Source: Sulfitobacter sp. DFL-14
GTDB taxonomy: Bacteria > Pseudomonadota > Alphaproteobacteria > Rhodobacterales > Rhodobacteraceae
Direction: 5' to 3'
NCBI RefSeq assembly: GCF_003335585.1
Contig: NZ_QBFD01000044.1
Coordinates: 1-64,000 of the forward strand
Length of the DNA stretch: 64,000 bases
A model generated the notes under the pieces. It ran no database searches. It was not told the DNA's origin and worked only from the letters and a program-made list of their open reading frames with translations. Position numbers and translations under genes: made by a program. Positions 35,754 through 44,193 of the stretch are shown piece by piece. Every line of letters begins with the position of its first letter. Position 1 is the stretch's first letter.

Positions 35754-38545
35754 GCGGGACACGACTAACCTCGGGTGGTCTGATAGACCGTGCCCGCAGA
35801 ATCGACTTCACCTTCGACGGGCGCGCCATGCAGGGATATGCGGGCGACACGCTGGCCTCTGCACTGTTGGCCAATGGCACACGCATTGTCGGGCGCAGCT
35901 TCAAATATCACCGCCCACGCGGAGTTTGGGGCGGCTGGTTTGACGAACCCAACGCGATCTTTTCCGTCAAGACACCAAGAGGCTCTTTGCCCAATGTTCT
36001 GGGAACCACGACAGCCCTCACGCCGGGGATGGAGATAAAAAGCGTCAACGCATGGCCCAATGCCCGTTTTGACGTCAAAGGCGCATTGGACCTGTTCAAC
36101 CCGTGGCTAAAGGCCGGTTTTTACTACAAAACCTTCATGAAACCCGACTGGCACCTGTTCGAGCCGATGATCCGCAAGATGGCCGGACTTGGCGCGCTGG
36201 AGCCGGATCTGATCGAGGGCTACACCTCGGATCAGGTGCATGCGACCTGTGATCTATTGGTGGTTGGCGGCGGTGCTGCCGGATTGGCGGCGGCCGAAGG
36301 TGCCGCGAGACAAGGCAAGAATGTCTGGCTGGTCGAAGATCACGCCGCGCTTGGCGGCGGTCTTTACCGCATGGGCGGGACGATCGAGGGACTTGCCCCC
36401 GCGGATTGGGTCACCGCCCGCAAGGCTGCCATTGAAAACGCCGGTGGCCGCATTCTGACCCATACGACCGCGTTCGGGGTGTTCGATCACAATCTCTACG
36501 GGCTGGCCCAACAGTCCGCTTTGGATGTCGCCCCGACACTCTATCGTCTGCGGGCAAAGGACTGCCTGTTGGCCAGCGGCGCGATTGATCGTCCGGTGAC
36601 CTTTGCCAACAATGATCTGCCCGGCATCATGAGTCTTGAGGCTGGCATAGAATACCTGGGCCGTTACGGGGTTCTGTTCGGGAAAGCCATTGCAATCGCC
36701 GCGAACCATTCACAGACGGCATCCGCCGCAGCCCGTCTGCGCGATGCGGGTGCAGCAGTCAGCCTTTTTGACCCCGCAAATGGCGATTTGAGCGCCACCG
36801 GTCGTCGTCGCGTCACCTCGCTGCGCCAAGGCGGACGCGCCGAGGCGGTGGATTGCGTCTTGGCATCCGCAGGCTGGACGCCCGTCCTGCATCTGTGGCG
36901 CCACGCGGGCGGCAAGCTGCGCTGGGACGACACCTTGGCCACATTCGTCCCCGCACAGGCCCCCAAAGGCATGGCAGCCATCGGGGCCGCCAACGGAATA
37001 TTCGATCTGGACCAAGCCCTTGCGGAAGCCCGCGCTTGCGCCACAGGCGAACCCTACAGCCCCTCCCCACCTCGTTTCAACCTGACCCCGACCCTGCCCA
37101 AACCCGGCGCAAAGGGTCGCCAATGGATCGACTTTCAGCATGATGTCACCCTGGACGACATAGCGCTGGCGGAACGCGAAAACTATGTTTCAGTCGAACA
37201 TCTCAAACGCTACACCACCTTGGGGATGGCCTCGGATCAGGGGAAGATATCCAACATTCCAGGGCTTGCCGCGATGGCAGCGCTGACGGGCAAAACCATA
37301 CCCGAGGTCGGCACAACCACGTTCCGCCCGCCCTTTGTCCCCCTGCCCCTGTCCTTGTATCATGGCCCCCACAGCGGCCAGAATTTTCACCCGCTCAAAC
37401 GCCTTGCCTTGGAGAAGCTCCACCGGTCCTCCGGCGCGGCCCTCGGGGAATATGGCGGCTGGCTGCGCCCGGCTTGGTACGGCAATCAGCCCGGCCCCGA
37501 CGCGGCCCAATCCGAAGCCCGCATGGTCCGCGCCGCGGGTGGCATTCTGGATGCCTCACCGCTTGGAAAAATCGAAGTCATGGGGCCGGACGCCGAGGCC
37601 TTCGTGAATTTTGTCTATTACAACACCATGAAGACGTTGAAGCCGGGGGCCCTTCGCTACGGGTTTTTGTTGACCGAAAAGGGCGTGGTCTTTGACGATG
37701 GCGTGGTCTTTCGCATGGGCCCGAAACGGTTTGTGATCTCCAGCTCGTCCAGCCATGCCGAAGGCGTGACAGGTCTGCTCGAAAGCTGGCGGCAGGACGG
37801 CAATGATCCGGATCGCGTCTTCGTACATGACACGACCAACCATTGGTCCACCGTCACCGTGACCGGGCCAAAAGCCCGCAACGTGACCCGCAGCCTTGGT
37901 CTGGATATCGACCTGTCTGCCGAAGCGTTCCCGCATATGACCTTCCGCGAAACCAGCTGGAACGACGTTCCCCTGCGGATTGCCCGCGTCAGTTTCACGG
38001 GCGAGGTCAGTTTTGAAGTTTCGATCCCCGCATCCAAGGTCGAGGCGCTTTGGACAGCGATCACAGATGCCGGTGAACCCTTTGGCGTCAGTCCAATAGG
38101 GATCGAAGCGCTGTCGATCCTGCGGGCTGAAAAGGGCTTTATCATCATCGGCAAGGACACCGACGGTGAAACCATGCCCCATGATCTTGGCTTCACCCTC
38201 CCCCGCCAAAAGAAATCCACTGCTTTTGTCGGTGATAGGGGTCTGCACACAGAGGTGGCGAACGAGCCCGACCGTCGGCAATTCGTTGGCCTGTCTGTCA
38301 CCGGCGACGCGCCTCTTCCCACTGGCGCGCATCTCGTCGAAGGCGCTGATCGCCGTTCCTTCGGGATCGTCACCTCAAGCTATATAAGCCCCAATTTAAA
38401 CCGACCGATCGCATTGGGTCTGGTCGAGCGTGGGGCAGAGCGGATGGGCGAGACTGTCACACTGTTCCACCTTGGAAAAACCTATGAGGCGACACTGACG
38501 TCGCCCGTCGCATTCGACCCGGACGGAGCCCGAATTCATGCGTGA
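35750..38545 (+). CDS. soxA: Sarcosine oxidase subunit alpha
   Basis: This protein has 931 residues. The first 100 form a ferredoxin-like Fer2_4 domain (RIDFTFDGRAMQGYAGDTLASALLANG). Residues 160-430 are a pyridine nucleotide-disulfide reductase type dinucleotide-binding domain (LLVVGGGAAGLAAAEGAARQG). From about residue 540 to the end lies a GCV_T/tetrahydrofolate domain (FVNFVYYNTMKTLKPGALRYGFLLTEKGVVFDDG, later GIEALSILRAEKGFIIIGKDTDG). It binds NAD and FAD and channels the one-carbon group to folate. Slightly shorter than some homologues but with all domains present. Confidence 0.95.
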   Translation: MSGTRLTSGGLIDRARRIDFTFDGRAMQGYAGDTLASALLANGTRIVGRSFKYHRPRGVWGGWFDEPNAIFSVKTPRGSLPNVLGTTTALTPGMEIKSVNAWPNARFDVKGALDLFNPWLKAGFYYKTFMKPDWHLFEPMIRKMAGLGALEPDLIEGYTSDQVHATCDLLVVGGGAAGLAAAEGAARQGKNVWLVEDHAALGGGLYRMGGTIEGLAPADWVTARKAAIENAGGRILTHTTAFGVFDHNLYGLAQQSALDVAPTLYRLRAKDCLLASGAIDRPVTFANNDLPGIMSLEAGIEYLGRYGVLFGKAIAIAANHSQTASAAARLRDAGAAVSLFDPANGDLSATGRRRVTSLRQGGRAEAVDCVLASAGWTPVLHLWRHAGGKLRWDDTLATFVPAQAPKGMAAIGAANGIFDLDQALAEARACATGEPYSPSPPRFNLTPTLPKPGAKGRQWIDFQHDVTLDDIALAERENYVSVEHLKRYTTLGMASDQGKISNIPGLAAMAALTGKTIPEVGTTTFRPPFVPLPLSLYHGPHSGQNFHPLKRLALEKLHRSSGAALGEYGGWLRPAWYGNQPGPDAAQSEARMVRAAGGILDASPLGKIEVMGPDAEAFVNFVYYNTMKTLKPGALRYGFLLTEKGVVFDDGVVFRMGPKRFVISSSSSHAEGVTGLLESWRQDGNDPDRVFVHDTTNHWSTVTVTGPKARNVTRSLGLDIDLSAEAFPHMTFRETSWNDVPLRIARVSFTGEVSFEVSIPASKVEALWTAITDAGEPFGVSPIGIEALSILRAEKGFIIIGKDTDGETMPHDLGFTLPRQKKSTAFVGDRGLHTEVANEPDRRQFVGLSVTGDAPLPTGAHLVEGADRRSFGIVTSSYISPNLNRPIALGLVERGAERMGETVTLFHLGKTYEATLTSPVAFDPDGARIHA

Positions 38546-39068
38546 TGATTCACATAAATGGGCTGCGCCCTTCGATGTTTCAGATGTCCTGATAGGCGAG
38601 GTTGACGGCAAGGCGTGTCGCGTGTCCTCTGCCAGCATTAATCGCCTGTCCCTGATCAGCGGCACTGGCGTGCGGACGTCCTCGCAGATACCCCTGATTG
38701 GCTGGCCCGAGATCGCCCCCGACGGCCCCTTTGCCCTCAGCATGCGGCGCGACCGGATTCTTGAGGTCAACGGTTCAGCCCGGACAGATGGTTGGGACGA
38801 GGTAAACTCGGTGGCCATTTCCGACATGACAGACGGCTATCACGCGTTTTCGGTCGCGGGCTCCGGTGCGCTTAACCTGCTAAACCGTGGCGCCGACCTA
38901 TTTTTGGAAACACCCTCTGCATCCGTTGCACGCTTAACCTTTGGCTTGCCGTCATTGATCTACCGAACAGATGAAACCACCTACACTCTCTTGTTCACAA
39001 GAGCCCAGGCTGTCGCAGCCTATTCAGCGCTCTCTGCCGCATTGCGACACTGTGCGTCTGACGGCTGA
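38538..39068 (+). CDS. soxG: Sarcosine oxidase subunit gamma
   Basis: The 176-residue protein has the SoxG pattern: GWPEIAPDGPFALSMRRDRILEVNG, then AISDMTDGYHAFSVAGSGALNLLNRGADL. It is the fourth subunit of the sarcosine oxidase complex and overlaps soxA by eight bases. It is the last gene of the operon; no terminator is evident before the ABC ATPase remnant. Confidence 0.92.
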   Translation: MRDDSHKWAAPFDVSDVLIGEVDGKACRVSSASINRLSLISGTGVRTSSQIPLIGWPEIAPDGPFALSMRRDRILEVNGSARTDGWDEVNSVAISDMTDGYHAFSVAGSGALNLLNRGADLFLETPSASVARLTFGLPSLIYRTDETTYTLLFTRAQAVAAYSALSAALRHCASDG

Positions 39069-39071
39069 CAC

Positions 39072-39250
39072 TTAGGCCTTATTTAAATGACAGGCAAAGC
39101 GACGTTCACCCCGGACCTCCATCGGCGGCATGGACACGCGGCATTGCGCGTGCACCAACGGGCAACGTTCAGCCAGGGAGCAGCCCTTCGCATTGAGGTC
39201 CATCTGCCCAAGGCAAACTTGTTGGCGGTCGATCCCGCCGGATGCAAACT
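39072..39250 (-). pseudogene. Remnant of a DppD/DppF-type ABC ATPase C-terminus
   Basis: The minus-strand frame ends with GCSLAERCPLVHAQCRV, then RRFACHLNKA and a stop codon. The order GC..F..RCP......C.........ACHL is the cysteine-rich C-terminal tail found on peptide ABC transporter ATPases of the DppD/OppF group, and GQMDLN just upstream fits the same tail. No ATPase domain is in frame upstream: from about 39250 the translation is unrelated. It is the last 55-60 codons of a deleted gene. Confidence 0.65.
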
Positions 39251-39358
39251 GCGAAATGTCGACCAAATCGATTAACCCATCATCGCACCGTTTCCCGACT
39301 GTCAAATCGCCAGAACCACCTCTATCGAAGCCCCAGCCCATTAGAGCGGCGAGTAAAG

Positions 39359-39385
39359 GAAAAAAAAGAACGCTCAACAGCGCTC
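39359..39385 (-). terminator. Rho-independent terminator of the thiolase gene
   Basis: On the minus strand GAGCGCT, a GTTG loop and AGCGTTC form a seven-pair stem (one G-T pair) followed by eight or more T residues. The stem includes the thiolase stop codon. Confidence 0.8.
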
Positions 39386-40555
39386 GAACGCCAGTGCGAT
39401 CCCCTGCCCGCCGCCGATACACATGGTGACCAGCCCCCTCGTTCCCCCGGTACGTTCCAGGTAGTTCAAGGCCTTGACCGTCAAGATCACGCCTGTCGCG
39501 CCGACAGGGTGGCCCAAAGCTATGGCACCACCGTCCGGGTTGACACGGTCCGGGTCGAAGCCAAGTTCACGCGATACGGCCAACGCCTGTGCCGCAAAGG
39601 CTTCGTTGGACTCGATCACGTCGAACTCCGCAATCTTCAGACCGGTACGCGCCAGCAGATCGTGAACCGCCGGAACCGGGCCGATTCCCATAACCCCCGG
39701 TTCGACACCGGCATGCGCATAACCGATGATCCGGGCGCGTGGGGTGATAGACTGGGCCTTCATGGCTTTTTCCGACATCAGCACGACTGCCGCAGCCCCG
39801 TCGTTGATCCCCGAAGCGTTGCCTGCGGTGACCGATCCGCCGTCGCGGTAGATCGTGCGAAGCTTGGCCAGATCTGCGATCGTCGTCGCGGGTTTGGGGT
39901 GCTCATCGGTGTCGAACGTCACTTCCTGTCGACCGGCCTTGACCGTCATCGGCAGGATCTGATCCGAGAAACGCTCGGCCTCCTGCGCCACCTTTGCCCG
40001 CCTCTGACTTTCAACGGCAAAGGCGTCCTGATCCTCGCGACTGATTTTATACCGTTCGGCGACGTTCTCGGCGGTGATGCCCATGATGCCGTTTCCGAAG
40101 GGATCGGTCAGAATGCCCTGAAGATAGTCCACCATGGCAATGTCACCCATCTTTCGACCAAACCGGGCCTCGCGGGTCACATGGGGTGCCCGGCTCATAA
40201 CTTCTGCTCCGCCTGCAACGGCCACGCTACAATCGCCAAGCGCAACGGACTGGGCAGCAGATATGATTGCCTGCACGCCACTGCCGCACAGTCTGTTCAG
40301 CGTCATCGCAGGTGTCTTCTGCGGAATACCTGCATTGATGGCCGCAACACGGGCAAGATAGGCGTCTTCGGGGCCGGTGGGGATAACTTGCCCCATGACG
40401 ACATGCCCCACGCTCTGCGGGTCCGTATCTGTCCGGCTGAGTGCGTCCCGAATAACCGCAGCACCACAGTCACTGGCAGAAACACCTGAAAGACTGCCCC
40501 CAAACGCTCCGATGGCAGTGCGCACGCCACTGGTAATGTACACTTCAGTCGTCAT
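39374..40555 (-). CDS. Acetyl-CoA C-acyltransferase (thiolase)
   Basis: The 393-residue enzyme has all three thiolase signatures: the nucleophile Cys90 in NRLCGSG, the histidine in GGAIALGHPVGATG near residue 345, and the second cysteine in MCIGGGQGIA near residue 377. It cleaves 3-ketoacyl-CoA with CoA, or makes acetoacetyl-CoA in reverse. It is divergent from an enoyl-CoA hydratase gene across an operator that recurs at 56.9 and 61.1 kb, so it belongs to the acyl-CoA regulon to its right and not to the sox operon. It probably carries out the last cleavage of that pathway. Confidence 0.93.
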   Translation of the reverse strand: MTTEVYITSGVRTAIGAFGGSLSGVSASDCGAAVIRDALSRTDTDPQSVGHVVMGQVIPTGPEDAYLARVAAINAGIPQKTPAMTLNRLCGSGVQAIISAAQSVALGDCSVAVAGGAEVMSRAPHVTREARFGRKMGDIAMVDYLQGILTDPFGNGIMGITAENVAERYKISREDQDAFAVESQRRAKVAQEAERFSDQILPMTVKAGRQEVTFDTDEHPKPATTIADLAKLRTIYRDGGSVTAGNASGINDGAAAVVLMSEKAMKAQSITPRARIIGYAHAGVEPGVMGIGPVPAVHDLLARTGLKIAEFDVIESNEAFAAQALAVSRELGFDPDRVNPDGGAIALGHPVGATGVILTVKALNYLERTGGTRGLVTMCIGGGQGIALAFERC

Positions 40556-40682
40556 GTCTTGTCCCCTTGTTTCGATACAGGCGTCCGGCCCACCGCAGCC
40601 AAGTGCAGCGCGCGGTCCGACAGCGAACCCGCGATCTGGCGTCTTCGGTTTCTGTCACTTTTGACTTGCCGAAGCTCACCCG

Positions 40683-40703
40683 TTAATGAATTATACTCAT
40701 TAA
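40683..40703. promoter_or_regulatory. TetR-type operator, motif 1, copy 1
   Basis: TTAATGA, seven bases, TCATTAA: a perfect 7-bp inverted repeat between the divergent thiolase and enoyl-CoA hydratase genes. The same TTAnTGA-N7-TCATTAA is found at 56927-56947 and 61146-61166. Confidence 0.75.
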
Positions 40704-40759
40704 TATGAAGCGCGCGCAAACTGTCAACAGGATTCCCGCGCAAAAGGGAGGTTGGAAAA

Positions 40760-41575
40760 ATGACGTTTGGTAACAATGATTATGTCGTTCTGGATAAGAT
40801 TTGTCCCGGCATAGCAAGGCTGACGCTTGCACAGGGCCCCAAGATGAACACGCTTACTTGGGAAATGCTCGATTCGTTGTTGAGCGCAATTCAGCACCTG
40901 AAGCACACCCCACCGCGTGCATTGATCGTGACCGGGCAAGACAACGTTTTTTGCGGCGGCGCTCACCTGAAATATTTCGTCGATCCCTCTTCGGGCCTGG
41001 CGGACAATCCCAAGGCGGCCCGCAGTAAATATGTGCAAAAGATCCTGGACGTGTTCGATGGCATGTTGCACCTGCCCTGCCCCACCATCGCGGCGATCAA
41101 CGGCCATGCACTTGGCGGCGGAATGGAACTGGCGCTGGCCTGTGATTTCCGGCTGATCTCGTCCGGCGCGCGTATGGGGCAGCCCGAAGTCCGTCACGGC
41201 CTAACTCCCGGTGGCAACGGGATACAGCAGCTCATTCGGATCATCGGCCGCCCGCTGGCGCTTGATTTGCTCTTGTCTGGTGATGCGATTGATGCGGAAA
41301 CCGCCCGCACCTACGGGCTTGTCTCCCGGATTGAAGCGCCCGACACCTTGATGCAAGAGGCGGAGGCCTTTGCCGCCCGCTTCCTGCTCTGCGGCCCGGA
41401 CGCCGTCGCCCTGACGAAACAGGCCGCACTGCGCGCTGCCGATGTGCCACTGGCCGAGGCAAACCGCATCGCCCTTGATGCGGTATATGAAGCCTTTTCC
41501 AACCCGGAATCGCGCGAAGGCGTGACTGCCTTCGTCGAAAAACGTCGCCCCGCCTATGTGATCGACGAAAGCTAG
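40760..41575 (+). CDS. Enoyl-CoA hydratase/isomerase family protein
   Basis: This crotonase-fold protein of 271 residues has the oxyanion-hole segments NVFCGGAHLKYFVD near residue 60 and INGHALGGGMELALACDFRLIS near residue 113, and MGQPEVRHGLTPGGNG near residue 137 where one catalytic glutamate sits. It should hydrate or isomerise an enoyl-CoA in the cytoplasm. GGGAGG precedes the start. It is one of three crotonase-family genes in the regulon (others at 57734 and 61213), each with a different active-site surrounding, so they are unlikely to be redundant. Confidence 0.9.
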   Translation: MTFGNNDYVVLDKICPGIARLTLAQGPKMNTLTWEMLDSLLSAIQHLKHTPPRALIVTGQDNVFCGGAHLKYFVDPSSGLADNPKAARSKYVQKILDVFDGMLHLPCPTIAAINGHALGGGMELALACDFRLISSGARMGQPEVRHGLTPGGNGIQQLIRIIGRPLALDLLLSGDAIDAETARTYGLVSRIEAPDTLMQEAEAFAARFLLCGPDAVALTKQAALRAADVPLAEANRIALDAVYEAFSNPESREGVTAFVEKRRPAYVIDES

Positions 41576-41629
41576 CGGATGAGGGCGATCCTAAATTCGC
41601 GGCAGGTGCGCAACATGATTTCTGAACGT

Positions 41630-43123
41630 TTAGTGCACCGCCGCGAACATAATCTGGTTCTCGTCGGCCTCCAAAGGATCGAATTCCTCGACGACCCGAC
41701 CGGCGCGACACACAAGGATACGGTCAGAAATCGACATGATCTCCGGCAGATAGGACGAAATCACCACCACCGCGAGTCCTTCGTCTGCGAGCGTGTTGAT
41801 AAGCTGGTGAATTTCGGCAATCGCGCCCACGTCCACACCGCGTGTCGGCTCGTCAAAAATTACGATCCTGGGCTTTTGGACCAATGATTTGGCAATCACC
41901 ACCTTCTGCTGGTTTCCGCCCGAAAGCTCGATGACGCTGGCATCACTGTCGATGGCCTTGATGTTCAAAGACCTGGTCCATTCTGCCGCCAGAGCTTTCA
42001 TTTCGCTGCGTGTCACCACGGCATTCTTGTTCAGCCCGGCCGCCTGAAAACCCAATGAGATATTTTCGGAAATCGACATGGTTTCAAAGAATCCCTCGGC
42101 CTTACGGTCCTCCGTAACATAGACGATACCATCCTGCATCGCTTTGCGCGGCACACGATACCGGACAGATCTGTCTTCCAGTATTATCTCGCCACCGTTC
42201 AGGAAATTCCGCTTCGCAACACCCGCGATGATCTTGGCGACCTCGGTGCGACCCGAACCGATCAGCCCGAACATGCCGGTGACCTGACCCGAATAGACCG
42301 AGAAGGACGTATTCTTGACGATGGTGCCCATCGACACGTTCTGAACCGACAGCACCCGATCTTGTCCCTGACGGCTGAATTTCCTCTTTACACCATGAGT
42401 CGAATTCTCGATCGACCGGCCGACCATTGCCTTGATGATCCTTTTCCGGTCAAAGGACTTGGCCGGCGCGGTTTCGATCAGTGCCCCATCGCGCAAAACG
42501 GTGATGTTGTCGCCAATCTGAAGCGCCTCTTCCAAAGCGTGACTGATAAAGATGATGGACACGCCGCGCTGCTTCAGGCGCTCCACCAGCGAAAAGAAGT
42601 GGTGTTTTTCCTCGGGCGTCAGCGCTGCGGTGGGTTCATCAAAAATGATGACACGAACATTCTTGCGGACGGCTCGTGCAATCTCGACCATCTGCTTGTG
42701 CGCCGCGCCAAGACTGGCGACTGTCGCAGTGGGATTCACGTTGAAGTTCATGGATTGCAGAAAGGTCTGCGCCGCGATATTAAGCCTGCGGATACGGTTG
42801 AACAGCTTCTCATCACCCAAATAGAGATTTTGCGCCACAGTCATCGAGGGAACGAGGCTGGTTTCCTGGAACACCATGGCCACCCCATGATCCAGCGCCT
42901 CGGCGGGCGTCAGGAAATTCACCGGCTTGCCGTCCAGCAGGATTTCGCCGCGGGTCATCTGGGTGACACCGCACATCATCTTGGTCAGCGTCGACTTACC
43001 CGCACCATTCTCGCCCAGAAGAGCGTGAATTTCGCCCTTCTCCAGCCGAAAGTCGACGTCGGTGATTGCCGGCACGCCACGGTATTCCTTGGTCACCTGC
43101 TTCATTTCCAACAACGCGGTCAT
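41630..43123 (-). CDS. Ribose-type ABC transporter ATPase (two ATPase domains)
   Basis: The 497-residue protein has the RbsA/MglA architecture. The first domain has Walker A GENGAGKST and Walker B VIIFDEPTAAL but an atypical signature (SLGAAHKQM). The second has the degenerate Walker A GLIGSGRTE normal for this family, a clean LSGGNQQKV signature and IVIFDEPTRGVDV. It energises uptake through the permeases encoded upstream. It is the last gene of the long minus-strand run that starts at 56819, and its start overlaps the stop of the propeller gene. Confidence 0.93.
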   Translation of the reverse strand: MTALLEMKQVTKEYRGVPAITDVDFRLEKGEIHALLGENGAGKSTLTKMMCGVTQMTRGEILLDGKPVNFLTPAEALDHGVAMVFQETSLVPSMTVAQNLYLGDEKLFNRIRRLNIAAQTFLQSMNFNVNPTATVASLGAAHKQMVEIARAVRKNVRVIIFDEPTAALTPEEKHHFFSLVERLKQRGVSIIFISHALEEALQIGDNITVLRDGALIETAPAKSFDRKRIIKAMVGRSIENSTHGVKRKFSRQGQDRVLSVQNVSMGTIVKNTSFSVYSGQVTGMFGLIGSGRTEVAKIIAGVAKRNFLNGGEIILEDRSVRYRVPRKAMQDGIVYVTEDRKAEGFFETMSISENISLGFQAAGLNKNAVVTRSEMKALAAEWTRSLNIKAIDSDASVIELSGGNQQKVVIAKSLVQKPRIVIFDEPTRGVDVGAIAEIHQLINTLADEGLAVVVISSYLPEIMSISDRILVCRAGRVVEEFDPLEADENQIMFAAVH

Positions 43124-44193
43124 ACGGTTGCCCTCTCCTTGATATCTGTCAACGCAAGGACAACGTCACCGCCTTTCGACGCCGCATAGACCTGCTGGTC
43201 GATCTCGACGACCGAAGTAATCCCGTGGCGCCGCCCGTCCGCGCGGCTGTGCTGGCTGAAAAGCGGATACAGCTTGTGGTCCAGCCGGATCACCAGCCCG
43301 TAGGAAAGGGTGGGGGCCCATGGCTTGACCACGCCCAGATGCTTCTGCGCCCCACCTTGCAGGGGCCGCATGTAGGTATCGGATTGCTCCAGCGCCGGGG
43401 CCGCCCAGTGGTCCGGCTCGATCTCGGCCATCATCCGGGCGCGAAACACCGACTCGCGCAGGATGAATTCAGTCAGCTGGTTACGCGGCGCGAAGACTGC
43501 AAGCCACCATCCCCCGTCTGCCGTCGGGCTGATCCGCGCCGGATAGCCTGGCAGGTCGTTCAGCACATGGGTGACTTTCCCGTCCGAACCACGCTGCGAA
43601 ACGCGGTGCTTCCAGGCCTCAGTCACGATCAGCCCACCCGGCGACAGGCCCAAGCCGTAGGGCCAGGCCAGTTTATCCATGATCCGTTCCGCTTGCTGGT
43701 TGGCCAGATTGACCCGCCAGACGCTACCCGAACACCCCTTGCTCATCAGGTCGTGTTTCCACTGGTTCGCCGGATACTGCGCAGAGCCATTCGCGACGAA
43801 AAGCGTATCGGCCCCGTCAAACAGCAGCGCTACAGGACAGGAAAACGCCTCTTCCAGTACTACCCCGTCATGCCTGCCACCAACGATCTGAACGCCACCT
43901 TGGGTCAGGCCCACGGCCAGCACACCGTCGGGACCGGCCGCAACCGCGCTTATGTTACTGTCAAATCGGTGAAATTCCGTGCCGTCCCCCAACAGGTAGA
44001 GACCGGGGCCTGAAGAATACAGGACAGTGCCATCCGACGCCACGATCTGATCCGGCGCTTCGGCGGTGGCCGCCACTTTGGCCCGTTCAAGCAGGTGATT
44101 GGGCCGGATCGCTCCGTCCAGCGATGGCACGGTCACTGCTGCCTCGCCGCTGCCCCGAAAGTTATCCATCGCGCGCTTGAAATACGAAATCAC
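43120..44193 (-). CDS. Strictosidine-synthase-like/SMP-30 beta-propeller protein
   Basis: The product of 357 residues shows the repeated propeller pattern of the strictosidine synthase-like/SMP-30 superfamily: PDQIVASDGTVLYSSGPGLYLL near residue 47, WPYGLGLSPGGLIVTEAWKHRV near residue 177, then NDLPGYPARISPTADGGWWLAVF near residue 212. Many relatives are calcium-dependent lactonases or arylesterases. No signal peptide is seen, so it is cytoplasmic. It overlaps both neighbouring genes by four bases, between the transporter ATPase and a permease that carries a second propeller domain. Lactone hydrolysis is the working guess; the substrate is unknown. Confidence 0.78.
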   Translation of the reverse strand: MISYFKRAMDNFRGSGEAAVTVPSLDGAIRPNHLLERAKVAATAEAPDQIVASDGTVLYSSGPGLYLLGDGTEFHRFDSNISAVAAGPDGVLAVGLTQGGVQIVGGRHDGVVLEEAFSCPVALLFDGADTLFVANGSAQYPANQWKHDLMSKGCSGSVWRVNLANQQAERIMDKLAWPYGLGLSPGGLIVTEAWKHRVSQRGSDGKVTHVLNDLPGYPARISPTADGGWWLAVFAPRNQLTEFILRESVFRARMMAEIEPDHWAAPALEQSDTYMRPLQGGAQKHLGVVKPWAPTLSYGLVIRLDHKLYPLFSQHSRADGRRHGITSVVEIDQQVYAASKGGDVVLALTDIKERATV

